DNA of 64,000 bases, taken from contig CM037869.1 in the NCBI GenBank assembly GCA_021292105.1, positions 47,699,577 to 47,763,576 of the forward strand. Direction: 5' to 3'. The stretch is from Anadara kagoshimensis (Eukaryota; Mollusca; Bivalvia; Arcoida; Arcidae). Position 1 is the first letter of the stretch. Each line of letters starts with the position of its first letter. The notes under the pieces are model-generated. The model did not search any database. It was not told the DNA's origin and worked only from the letters and a program-made list of their open reading frames with translations. A program made the position numbers and the translations under genes. Positions 34,756 through 46,380 of the stretch are shown here, one piece after another.

Positions 34756-35889
34756 TTAGTTTAATTAATTTAATGACATTATGGTTAGTTTGTATTACAA
34801 ATGCTTTGTGCTAACTAAAGCCCCATTTATACGGCGAGAATTGCATACCTAAGTATTTTTACTCGTATGCAAATTTACTTATGTAAGCAAAAGTATATTC
34901 TGCTTTGCGTTCATACATGATTTATGTACCATAAGTAAATTTGAAGTTTTCAACCAATTTTGGATAATTTTCATTCTGAACATTCGGAACAGTTTAGACC
35001 TTATTATCAGATAAGAACGTTTCTTTACTATTTAAGCACTGATTTGATACTGGGCTATTATAATGACAAAGGAGCAGTTCTACATGGTGATCCAGCATAT
35101 CTGTCATATACCAGTTTTTGAATTTAAATTTATTTAATAATCATATTAAAAAAAATTAAAAAATGTTATATGACATATCCTTTAAAGACTTGTTTTTCTC
35201 AAGCCTTATACAAACAAACAAAATCTTACGCCAGTGCAGAGCACATTTTTTACCGTCAAGTTAGGGTAGAACGACACTGGATCTTCAATCTCTTTGGGTG
35301 TCTTGAAATGCCCATTGTGATGTTTACAAAAAAGGACCGATGCCCATGTCGTGTTTTCTTGTTCTGTAAAAGGAGCTTGTGTTGTTCCTCATATCATATA
35401 TCAGATATTTAGATTAGCCACTGTACCCTAACACCCAGTTTAGGCCCCAAAATGTTTTCTCATTTAGCTATTTATTATTTAAACTTCTTTTTTAACTGAG
35501 CTGGATCCCAACTCAAATAAGTTAAGCTTCATCCCTGTATATAAAGCTATATATACTTAATTCTTTAGGGATCGGTCGAATGTTTTATTGAACTTGATGG
35601 TGAAAATTATTTCAATGATGTTGAAGATGATGATGCTTATATAATATTTGTTCTCCCAAAACACTTAGTGACGACATGACATCTTCTTTCATGGACAATT
35701 CATTTTCAAATTTGTAAAAGTAAATTTTTTTACATTCTGTGGTTGGCTTTTGTTGCTCAAGCACTTTCTCTTTGAAAACTAGTAAAACGTCAAATTTTTG
35801 TGACAGTTTGTCACTTGTTTTTGTGCTTTTGTCAAATAAATATATTTCAATTACAACTTTTGATCTTTATTGGATAATTATTACAAATC

Positions 35890-36127
35890 AATGAGGGCCC
35901 TAGTGGTTAATAGTGGTTGGCTTCTGTAACCGCTATGAGTTAGATCCCCGATTGTAACAATATATGTGGTTAGTGGGTTTCCCTCACAATTGGCACCTGT
36001 TGGTTAGCTCGATGTCAATACAATGAGATGTAATGTTAATCTGTGACATTGTATATCAGTGGACAACACCAACAAACAATTTTTTTCTGGTACAAGGCAG
36101 ATTACAAACACCCATATTCACTCCTGC
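35890..36127 (+). repeat. Captured tRNA-derived SINE inside element B
   Basis: gccctagtggttaatagtgg, a B-box-like tgagttagatccccgattg, and the S2-type segment tggtacaaggcagattacaa. The same block stands at the matching place in A (minus) and C, so it was present in the common ancestor of the three. Confidence 0.6.
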
Positions 36128-36142
36128 ACCACATGAACCTTA

Positions 36143-37655
36143 AGCCCCATTTATACGGCGAGAATTGCATATCTAAGTATTTTTACTCATATGTAAATTT
36201 ACTCATGTAAGCAAAAGTATATTTTGCTTTGCGTTCATACGTAATTTATGTACCATAAGTAAATTTGAAGTTTTCAACCAATTTTGGATAATTTTCAATT
36301 TGAATACTTGATTATCAGATAAGAATGATTTGATACTGGGCTATTATAATGACAAAGGAGCAGTTCTACTTGATGATCTAGCATATCTGTCATATACCAG
36401 TTTTTGAATTTAAATTTATTGAATAATCATAAAATACTTTAAAAAATGTTATATGACATATCCTTTAAAGACTTGTTTTCTCAAGCCTAAAAAGTATACA
36501 AACAAAATCTTACACCAGGCACATTTATATACCGTCTAGTTAGGGTAGAATGACACTGGATCTCGGATTTCTTTGGGTTGCTTGAAATGTCCATTGTGAT
36601 GATTGCAAAACAGGATTGATGCCCATGTCATTTTTGCTTGTTCTGTAAAAGGAGCTTGTGTTGTTCTTCATAACAAATATCAGATATATAGATTAGCCCA
36701 TGTCTCCTAAAACCCAGTCTGGGCCCCAAAATGTTTACACATTTTAGCTATTTATTATATTAAAACTTCTTTTTTAACCGAGCTGGACCCCTAACTCAAA
36801 TTAGTTTAGCTTCGTCGAATGTTTTATTGAACTTGATGGTGAACATTATTTCAGTGATGTTGAAGATGATGATGATTATAATATTTGTTCTCCCAAAACA
36901 CTAAGTAACAACATAGCATCTCCTTTCATGGACAATTCATTGTCAAATTTGTAAAAGTAAATTTTCTTTACATTCTGTGGTTGGCTTTTGCTGCTCAAGC
37001 ACTTTCTCTTTGAAAACTAGTAAAACGTCAAATTTTGGTGACAGTTTGTCACTAGTTTTTGTGCTTTTGTCAAATAAATATATTTCAATTACAACTTTTG
37101 ATCTTTATTCGATAATTATTACAAATCAATGAGGGTCGTGGTGGTTAATAGTGGTTGGCTTCTTTAACCACTATCCCAGATTGTAACACCATATGTGGTG
37201 AGTGGGTTTCCCTTACAATTGGCAACTGTTGGTTAGCTCGATGTCACTACAATGGGATGTATGTAATGTTAATCTGTGACATTGTATATCAGTGGAAAAC
37301 ACTATTAAACCACTTTTTCTGGTACAAGGCAGATCACAAACACCCATATTCACTCCTGCACCAAACATTAACCCATAGATAAATAACCTGGCATAAGTCC
37401 ATGTGTTTAAAATTATGTGAGTAAATATTACTGTGCGTTCATACGACACTGTAGCAAAATTTGCATACCTTAGTATCAAATACTCACATACTATAGCAAA
37501 TTTGCACTTGGTCCCTACTAGGTGCAAATTTACTTGCCTGAGTAAAATTTGCGTATATGCAAAGTTGTTCATACGACACAATTTGCATATATGAGTAAAT
37601 TTACATATGAGTAAAAAATACTTAGATATGCAATTCTCGCCGTATAAATGGGGCT
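36143..37655 (-). mobile_element. Harbinger-like element C inserted in B, TTA target duplication
   Basis: 1513 bp, complete termini AGCCCCATTTATACGGCGAG and inverse, flanked by TTA at 36140-36142 and 37656-37658. Younger than B. Its interior matches A and B including the captured SINE (about 37131-37375) and the mini-hairpin (36389-36458). Confidence 0.85.
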
Positions 37656-38564
37656 TTAATGAACATTAACCCATAGAGATAAATAACCTGGCATAATTCC
37701 ATGTGTTTAAAATTATGTCAGTAAATATTATTGTGCGTTCATACGACACTGTAGCAAAATTTGCATACCTAAGTATAAAATACTCACATACTACAGCAAA
37801 TTTGCACTTGGTCACTACTAGGTGTAAATTTACTTACATGAGTAAAAAAGCTGTTCATACGACACAATTTGCATATGTGAGTAAATTTACATATGAGTAA
37901 AAAATACTTAGGTTTGCAATTCTCGCCGTATAAATGGGGTTTAATCTGCTAATGACTGTCTGCGCATTGCGCATGTAAAAGTTTAACTCCAACTTTAATC
38001 CAATCCTTTAAGCTTACCAACGTTCATTTCAGTTTATTTCTTCGAAAAAAAAACCACTTAAGACAAGAGATTTTCACCAGTGTGGAAGACAATACTGATG
38101 ATACCGTCGGACAACGACCACATGACTTTAGTCATCTACGGAAGCCCATTAGTGTATTTGAAGGCAAAAAAATTATCTCTGAAAAATAATAAAGTTTCTC
38201 TGAGATAGTAAATATTTCCACAACATTACACTAACGGGCTTCCGTAATTATCAGACAAGTCTCGCACATAAATGCTAAAATGTTTATACGTCTATATATA
38301 TTGCCTGTCAGCCAATGTACAGGCTGTCTATTTAAACTGTGAAGTAGTGTGGTTGATATAATTTAAAGAATAAATAGGGAAAGTTAGGGGCCATTGACCA
38401 TGGCAAGGAATCTCGAAAGGACACACAGGACCGCAAACTGAGGAGCCACCCACGGAGTTGCCGCAATGGGAGTGCTGTAATAGTACTTTACGCTCTAGTC
38501 AAGATTCTTTCAAATATCAAGGTGGTCAGTTCAGGGATAGAAGAGTTGGGTTTTTTAACGGTTT

Positions 38565-38848
38565 TAATGGTGTTTAACGCCACAGTCAAGAATATTTCAC
38601 TTATATCGAGACTTCGCGAGCTATTGTATAGGCGAAGGTGCAGACATTTTTGCTTGTGCGTTGCGCTGATGGTATTTTACAGTAGGGTTATTTGTCGTGC
38701 CAAGCCTACCGTGACACGGAACCTTGTTTATTTTAAGTTCCAATCCAAAATAACAGTAACTTTCATTTCGTAATGCCGAGTGATTGACGTAAGAACTGCA
38801 TCTTCCCACTTTAAAGTTTTGGGTCAGACCCGATCGGTGAGGGAGGGA
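38565..38848 (-). mobile_element. S1 SINE, minus strand
   Basis: Tail gtgtttaacgccacagtcaa, body tgtgcgttgcgctgatggta and ccgtgacacggaaccttgtt, ending at tgggtcagacccgatcgg where the tRNA-like head would follow but is missing. Confidence 0.75.
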
Positions 38849-38849
38849 G

Positions 38850-40000
38850 GCACCATCAGGTGCGTAGCTAGGTGAAAATTACGTGGATTCAAAGGCGTGG
38901 TAGAGGAGGAGGGGGTAGTGGCCTTGAAAATTGTGAAATATTGATGTCACATGGTGCAACCTGGTGTCATTTTTGAATGAAATTTGTGGAATCTGAAGCC
39001 GAGGTTTTACGAGTGATTTTGTCGAAGGTCAGCACTGGCCAGTTAAGGATACTAGTGGGACGAATTATTTTTATTGTATTTTGTATTTGTAGGAGAATTT
39101 ATATCATTATCATGTGTTTTCTATGAAGGATTATTTCGTGCAGAAATAACATTATACTAAAAAGTATATAAAAATAAAATAAATTTTGTGGACGCCGTGG
39201 CGTACTGGCGTATAGGGAGCTACGGGCCTGCCCTTGGATATAGTACACAAGAAGAAGCGTTTCAAGAATGTATTTGCTAGACTAGAACATACCACCTAGT
39301 GGCATAACGTTTTGCTCTACTTGCATAACATCATTTGTCAACGAAAAAAAACTATTTAAGAATATATTGTGTCAAATTTGACCTGGTCGGTTGACCTTTG
39401 ATTTTAATAATTAATATTAGAATGGGTTAATAGACTGTGTGATTTCGAGGTAAGGCAATATGTTTCATTGCCATAAACAACCGGCACCCAGTATTGCTAC
39501 CATCTATCCTTATATATAAACTTGTTATAGCCCTAAAATTACACAAATATATGTCTATTTGAATATTCAAATTAAATGTCAAACGGCCAGGTCAAACTTG
39601 ACGCACTACACATTGAAATGTTATATTTTTGATTAAGATGTATTTTAACACGGCTTGTAAACACACAGAAATGCACGGTAAATGTCATTGTTACAAAGAT
39701 TCTATTGTTTTTATTTATTTATGTATGAAAATTTATTACATTACAATAACCACACATTGGGTCAATGACATTTTCGGATTTTTAGAAAAAAAGTTACAAA
39801 AAATATATCACGATTTCTGTAAATTATTTTATTTTTCATTGTCGAGATTTTTTTGTGTGTAATATGTCACATTTAAATAATAAATTGAAAACTAAAGGCA
39901 AAGTCATGAATAAAAAATTTAAATATGTATGTAAGTTCTGATATTTGATAATTGGCTAGATATTCCTAGATTCGTATAGGTTGAGCAGGCTAGAATGAGT
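38850..40000. other. Gene-free stretch
   Basis: Nothing recognised, apart from AT-rich low-complexity sequence. Confidence 0.4.
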
Positions 40001-40277
40001 GATTGAGTAATGGTGTTTAACGTCCAAGTCATGAATATTTTACTTATATCGAGACGTCGCCAGCTATACGCGGCGGTGCAGAAATTTTGCTTGTGCGTTG
40101 CACTGATAGCATTATGTAGCAGCACTCTTTTTTGTGCCAAGCCCACCGTGACACGGGATCTCATTTATTTGTAGTTCCCATCCGAAAGAACGTCTTGGGT
40201 CAGACTCGGTCGGGGTTCGAACCCACAACCTCCCTCTTATAAAGCGAACACTCTACCAACTGAACTATCGCTGTGGT
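40001..40277 (-). mobile_element. S1 SINE, full length, minus strand
   Basis: From the tail (gagtaatggtgtttaacgtc) to the inverse head (actctaccaactgaactatc). Confidence 0.8.
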
Positions 40278-40417
40278 GAGTAGACCAGGCATATCTCGGC
40301 TCCTTTTGTGCCATGACTGGTCATAGCAGGCCTCCATAGTGCCTTCTTGGTTGGACAAGATATTTTTAGCTCACCTGACCAAAGGTCATGTGAGCTTATG
40401 GTATGGTGCAGCGTGTG

Positions 40418-40462
40418 TATGTGCGTGCGTGCGTGTGTGCGTGCGTGTGTGCGTGCGTGCGT
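40418..40462. repeat. (GTGC/GTGT)n microsatellite
   Basis: About 45 bp of gtgcgtgc repeats near the left end of the element. Confidence 0.9.
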
Positions 40463-40588
40463 CGTTAACACACATTTTCGACTTCTCCTCTGAAAGTACT
40501 TGGCAGATTTTAACGAGACTTGGTCAGAAGCATATCTGGGTCAGTGCAATTCAGATTTGTTCGTGGCATTGCCATGGCTACCATAACT

Positions 40589-40603
40589 AGGTCAAGGTGA
40601 CCT
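40589..40603. promoter_or_regulatory. Perfect AGGTCAnnnTGACCT palindrome
   Basis: AGGTCAAGGTGACCT fits the inverted-repeat-3 consensus for steroid-type nuclear receptors (established consensus). It is inside the repeat element; binding is inference only. Confidence 0.4.
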
Positions 40604-40899
40604 AGGGGTGCAAAAATCTTAAAAAATCTTCTTCTCCGAAAGTATTGATTGGAGAAAAAATCTGATGTGATATTTGGCTTCTCTAGGGTCTTAAGCCTGT
40701 AGTTTGTTCATTTCGTGAAATTCGGTCAAAAAATGGGTTACGCGTTTTTGCGTTTAATTTTGAAAAAATCGTAAAATAGCTTCAAATTGTTATAACTTGA
40801 CTACTTGACCAGATAATGACATGGGGTTTTCAGTTTTGACATCTTCTTGTTAGTATCTTCAAAATGAGGTCAAGGTCAATTGTGAAGGTCGTGACCTAA

Positions 40900-42625
40900 T
40901 TTTTTTTACCTCTGATTATAATTATTATCTCAAAAACTTTAAATTTTTTGTATAGTCATGTATATTAGAATCTTGTAGGTATTGATACAACGATCATTTT
41001 GATGTATAGAAAAAGGTCATGGGTTCAAAGGTCAAGGTCACAGATGCGAAACAATACAGAAATAGTTAATTATCTCGAAAACTATAAACTTTTTGTATAG
41101 GCATTTATATTAGAATGTTGTAGATATTGATACAACGATCATTTTGATGTATAGAAAAAGGTCATGGGTTCAAAGGTCAAGGTCACAGATGCGAAACAAT
41201 ACCAAAATGGTTCATTATCTCGAAAACTATAAACTTTTTGTATAGGCATGTATATTAGAATGTTGTAGGTATTGATACAACAATCATTTTGATGTATAGA
41301 AAAAGATCATGGGTTCAAAGGTCAAGGTCACAGATGTGAAACAACACCAAAATGGTTAATTATCTCGAAAACTATAAACTTTTTGTATAGGCATGTATAT
41401 TAGAATGTTGTAGGTATTGATATAACGATCATTTTGATGTATAGAAAAAGGTCATGGTTCAAAGGTCAAGGTCACAGATGCGAAACAATACAGAAATGGT
41501 TAATTATCTCGAAAACTATCAACTTTTTGTATAGGCATGTATATTAGAATGTTGTAAGTATTGATACGACGATCATTTTGATGTATAGTAAACGGTCATG
41601 GGTTCAAAGGTCAAGGTCACAGATGCAAATCAATACTGAAATGGTTAATTATCTCGAAAATTATAAACTTTTTATATAGGCATGTATATTAGAATGTTGT
41701 AGGTATTGATACAACGATCATTTTGATGTATAGAAAAAGGTCATGGGTTCAAAGGTCAAGGTCACAGATGCGAAACAATACCAAAATGGTTCATTATCTC
41801 GAAAACTATAAACTTTTTGTATAGGCATGTATATTAGAATGTTGTAGGTATTGATACAACAATCATTTTGATGTATAGAAAAAGATCATGGGTTCAAAGG
41901 TCAAGGTCACAGATGTGAAACAACACCAAAATGGTTAATTATCTCGAAAACTATAAACTTTTTGTATAGGCATGTATATTAGAATGTTGTAGGTATTGAT
42001 ATAACGATCATTTTGATGTATAGAAAAAGGTCATGGTTCAAAGGTCAAGGTCACAGATGCGAAACAATACAGAAATGGTTAATTATCTCGAAAACTATAA
42101 ACTTTTTGTATAGGCATGTATATTAGAATGTTGTAGGTATTGATACGACGATCATTTTGAATTTAGTAAACGGTCATGGGTTCAAAGGTCAAGGTCACAG
42201 ATGCAAATCAATACTGAAATGGTTAATTATCTCGAAAATTATAAACTTTTTATATAGGCATGTATATTAGAATGTTGTAGGTATTGATACAACGATCATT
42301 TTGATGTATAGAAAAAGGTCATGGGTTCAAAGGTCAAGGTCACAGATGTGAAAACAATACAGAAATGGTTAATTATCTCGAAAACTATTAACTTTTTGTA
42401 TAAGGATGTATATTGAAATGTTGTAGGTATCGATAAAACAATAATTTTGATGTATAGAAAAAGGTCATGGGTTTAAAGGTCAAGGTCACAGATGTAAAAC
42501 AATACTGAAATGGTTAATTATCTCGAAAACTATAAACGTTTTGTATAGGCATGTATATTAGAATGTTGTAGGTATTGATACGATGATCATTTTGATGTAA
42601 AGAAAAATGTCATTGGGGTTTAGTA
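40900..42625 (+). repeat. 145-bp tandem array, 11 units, four-unit higher-order duplication
   Basis: The word TCAAGGTCA starts at 41032, 41177, 41322, 41466, 41611, 41756, 41901, 42045, 42189, 42334 and 42480: spacings 144-146 bp. Each unit reads gtatagaaaaaggtcatggg, ttcaaaggtcaaggtcacag, atggttaattatctcgaaaa. Unit variants (caccaaaat, cagaaat, caaatcaatactg) repeat in the same order from 41177 and from 41756, giving a 579-bp higher-order period. A decayed twelfth unit ends the array. Confidence 0.9.
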
Positions 42626-42701
42626 TTTACGTTTACTTTAAATGTATCAGCTAGCCATTAGTTATCAGGTGAGCGTATAAGGCCCATGGGCCTCTTGTTT
42701 T

Positions 42702-43132
42702 ATATTAAATTGTTGATAAAGATCGCAAAAACATGACTAAATAATTTTAAAAAGGTACACAACTCGGAGAAATATGCACAGTTACCTCCTCATCTGGTAT
42801 AAACACTGCTATATCCTGATAATCATGAATACCAAGTTTAGTAAAAATGTCTTCAGCGGTGTTGGAGGAGAAGGCTGGAGAAACTATTACGGACGGATAA
42901 TACCTCACACCTCTGGAAACAGAAGTGGAAGTTCGCGTGTTTCATTCAATTTTATCTATTTAGGCATGGATGAGTATGTTTGTGTCAGAATTTGACACTT
43001 CCCAAAGTTTTAATTTTGCTTTTGGGATTGTGATTTACTGAACATGGATCGGTATGTTTGTGTTTTGATTGTTACACGGTAGTACTTGAAATGTAAATTT
43101 TATGATGAGAAACAACCAATGAAGAAGAAAGA

Positions 43133-43177
<45 letters not shown>

Positions 43178-44250
43178 TTAAACTGGAACAACTGGTTATA
43201 AACCCCTCTCACTTTGGTTGGACAATTGAGTTAATATCCAGTGGTGTGGTTATAGTACTTTTTGGTTTGATCCCCCTACCCACTCCGCTACACCTTAACC
43301 AGTAATTTGAAATGATTTTCAAAACAGGGGTTAAATAGGTCTCTTGAAATTTAGACACGTGCGCTTTCATAGATTTATTGTTGAAAATCAAACTTGATCT
43401 GAATTTTATATGTAGTACTGAACAAATATGCAAAGTTAAAAAAAATCCTCAATTTTAATTTGACAGTTTTCAAGGTTTTAACTTTGCTTCCATGATTATA
43501 ATTTGAACCAATGACTTACTTATTGGCATAGTTTGGACTTACACTGTGGCCTCGAAAGTTTCAACAAGTTTTTTCTATGATTGTGCCTAGTGACCTTATA
43601 CCAACTTGACTTAGATTTTGTCAAGATGACTATTGTGGTCTTGTTTTATATAGATTAGATACAAATTGTGGCCTATAGCCTAGAGTATTAAGATGCAAAT
43701 GTTGATGCACCACGTGCACAGTACGCACACCGGACAAAGACGTACCTGTCACAATAGTTCACTTGAGCATTTTGTGCTCAAGTGAGCTTAAAATACAAGA
43801 AACCAATTTGCAGCTAAATAGCTAAGCAACATGTGGCCCCATGTCCATCCTTTTAATTCATTACTTTTTTTAACTGGTAACACCGCTTCTCTTTTGGTCT
43901 GCCAATTTTCTTTTCCACAGGTTAGGACCATGTGGTAGCATTTTAAACACGCATTTACTCTTGTAAATTTCTTTCTTGTTTTTTGTTTTTGGCCATTTTT
44001 GTTCAAGATATTTCAAAGGAATCTTGCTTAAAAGGCCCATAATTTTGATTTGTGGCATATGACTCTGGACTTTATAGGAAGAGTCCAAGTATATATCTCC
44101 TGAGACTTCTTATTGAAAAAGAGCATTTTTAGAAATTGGTACACGTGAATTCATAATATGACCCATGCCATAGACAATTACAGCTGATTTTGTCTGCCTG
44201 AATGACAGTTAGATTACTTTAAATTTAAATCATTTTCGTAACCAAGACCA
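42702..44250. other. Gene-free stretch with GA microsatellite
   Basis: A 34-bp GA run at 43141-43174 and a short perfect hairpin at 43760-43787 (cacttgagcattttgtgctc then aagtg). No exon recognised. Confidence 0.45.
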
Positions 44251-44251
44251 A

Positions 44252-44545
44252 TATGGCAGCTTCGTTGGTAGAGTGCTCGCTCCATATGTTCAACCCCTCT
44301 CCCACATTCTGATCAAGACTTGAAAATAGGATTTAACATGTTTTTGCCAAGCACTCAGCAATTAGGCATGAAAGTCACTGGGTCCATAAAAACTGATGCC
44401 CCTTATCACAGCAGGCATGGGATGCTAAAGAATCCTCCCTGCACATTGTACTGAGGGCATTGCAAAGGTAACATTTCTGTCACTTCACCTATAGCAGGTA
44501 AAGTCTAGATATAACTGAAATATTCTTGGATGTAAAACCCCATTC
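44252..44545 (+). mobile_element. S1 SINE, diverged
   Basis: Head gcagcttcgttggtagagtg, body gatcaagacttgaaaatagg, tail aatattcttggatgtaaaac. Two further tail-only copies follow directly (about 44560-44660 and 44660-44770). Confidence 0.65.
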
Positions 44546-45531
44546 CATCAATCAATCAGGTACGGTAAAATTTCTGCCATTTCACCTATTGTTGGTGACA
44601 TCTGGATATAAGTAAAAATATTCTTGACTGGGACAAAAAAAAACATTCAATCTATCAACCAGCACACTGCAAAGGTCATAATTTCTGACACTTTGCCTAT
44701 TGATGTTCTCATCTCTATATAAGTGAAATATTCTTGACTGGGATGTAAAGCCCCTTCAATCAAGCAACTAAGAATACCAGAGTTTGCAGCTGAAAAAAAC
44801 TAGACAACAGCTAAAACAACCAAGAACACAAAACAACAAAAAGCAATAGACGGAGAACAACTTCCACAGAAATAGCACTGCATGAAAATGAACTGAGAAT
44901 AAAGTATTCATTATTTTACAACTTTTGTATTATTGTTTTAATTAATGGAAAGTTTCAAACTATTAGGGAAAAAATGAATTTAAAAGTTACAAAATACAAT
45001 GACATTGTTGACTTTTTAAAGTTAGAAAATGAATGCCAATTACAAGTATTATACATCACAAACATAGGAAAACAAATAAACAACAGATAACAGAAGTGAA
45101 TCAAAGGTTTTTACTTTTATTTTATTTCAAAACTTCTTTACAAAATGCAGAGTAAAAAAACAATCTTTTACAAAATGTCCACGCATTATTAAATAAAACA
45201 CTTTACATCTTCTTCAGCAGTTTTAAATATTTTATACAGCATTTTAAATAAAACATCTCAAATTTTAAATAATTAAATAAATAAATAAATAGACAAAAGC
45301 TGTTTGTCAATACTTAGATACAGTCAATCTATAGAGTATAACTAATGAAAACTGATGATGACATTAAAAAAATTAAAAACTTTTTTCTCTTTACAAATTA
45401 AAGCGTATTTTAGCTTCAGTATCCAAGGGTAATTGATAAAATTATGGATGGGAGAGGAAAAATGCATCAAAAATGTTATATGATTTAAACTTCTTACATG
45501 CAATTAAATGAAACAAGTTAGTTTGTCTACA

Positions 45532-45859
45532 TTACAGATCCTTCAAGAGTTTAACATTAAGCTAACAAATTGGTGCCAAATTGACAGCTCATCATGAGTC
45601 CCTCTTTGGCTATATGGTAAAACAGTAATATAAAGAACATGCTTAAAGAATGAATGCATGGATAGAATCAGCCTGGTCACTTCTCTATATAAGTCTTTAT
45701 ATAAAAATATACCGAAGTTAAAAATAGAGTCCACAGGGCTTTGTTATAAATGTTTTATGTGTAGCTTTTCGGCAGTTGTCATCTATATTTCAGCCACTGT
45801 TTGGCCACCAGCTGTCCATATCTAACCCAATGTTAAACTTTTGACAGGTCTATACTGTA
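45532..45859. mobile_element. M1 MITE, diverged
   Basis: acagatccttcaagagttta to acttttgacaggtctatact. Middle part altered. Confidence 0.6.
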
Positions 45860-45971
45860 GATGTAAAAAGCAACATCAGCGCTATTGCAGCTGTTAATTG
45901 TTATTTTAACTCAATGAAAAAAGCTCACACAAACTGAGATTAAATACTTCATTTAAGCCAAGTGATATTAT

Positions 45972-46371
45972 TAAACAAGAGGCCCAAAGGGTCTGTCTGA
46001 TATGCTCACCTGATAAATATTGATTAGTTGAATTTTTTTTTAATAAAATGTCAAAACTGAAAATCCGATGTTAAAATTTTTACAAAAATAGTCAAGACAT
46101 AGAAGAAATTATAAGCTCAAGACCTAAGAGAAGCAAAATATCATATCAGATCTTTCTGCTATCATTTTTTTCAATATTAGGTCACATTGACCTAGTTTTT
46201 GTAGCCGTGGCAATGCCACAAAAAATCTGATATCTGAGTTGCACCTCTGATTAAGTTTAATTGAAAACTGTTCAGTTGTTTCAGATGAGAGGTTGAAAAT
46301 AGTTGTTAATATTACACACAAGCTGGGCTATGCCATAAGCTCATATGACCTTTGAACTGGTGAGCTAGAAA
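45972..46371 (-). mobile_element. Short copy of the bivalve-type element, 9-bp target duplication
   Basis: On the minus strand it begins tttctagctcaccagttcaa and ends tttgggcctcttgttta. TGATATTAT flanks both sides (45963-45971 and 46372-46380). It lacks the 145-bp array. AGGTCACATTGACCT at 46179-46193 is a second perfect AGGTCAnnnTGACCT palindrome. Confidence 0.7.
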
Positions 46372-46380
46372 TGATATTAT

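Larger units (their letters stand above)
34819..37941 (-). mobile_element. Harbinger-like element B, split by element C, TAA target duplication
   Basis: Same family as A in inverse orientation. Left part 34819-36142, right part 37659-37941 (right terminus GGGGTT, one base changed). TAA flanks both ends (34816-34818 and 37942-37944). Joining the two parts across one TTA restores the order seen in A (ccacatg.acc, then atgaacattaac), so C landed inside B. Total without C is about 1.6 kb, as in A. A and B are only 57 bp apart and face each other. Confidence 0.8.
40363..42701 (+). mobile_element. Bivalve-type repeat element with internal 145-bp array
   Basis: Starts ttttagctcacctgaccaaa and ends atcaggtgagcgtataaggc, ccatgggcctcttgttt. 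GCTCACCTGA and TCAGGTGAGC are inverse repeats near the two ends, and ggcccatgggcc is a palindrome close to the right end. Inside are a GTGC microsatellite, about 500 bp of unique sequence, and the tandem array. A short copy without the array lies at 45972-46371. No reading frame of note; transposon class uncertain. Confidence 0.7.

Noticed and set aside
35170-35412. 80-residue forward frame
   Set aside because: Lies inside Harbinger-like element B and is not kept open in elements A and C.
40265-40590. Cysteine/valine-rich and threonine/histidine-rich frames
   Set aside because: Translations of the GTGC microsatellite on the two strands.
40363-42701. Helitron classification of the array-bearing element
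   Set aside because: Internal tandem repeats and a palindrome near the 3' end fit, but there is no TC start or CTRR end, and the short copy has a 9-bp target duplication, which Helitrons do not make.
43788-44088. Two overlapping 72-residue minus-strand frames
   Set aside because: They overlap each other in different frames and match nothing; typical chance frames in AT-rich DNA.
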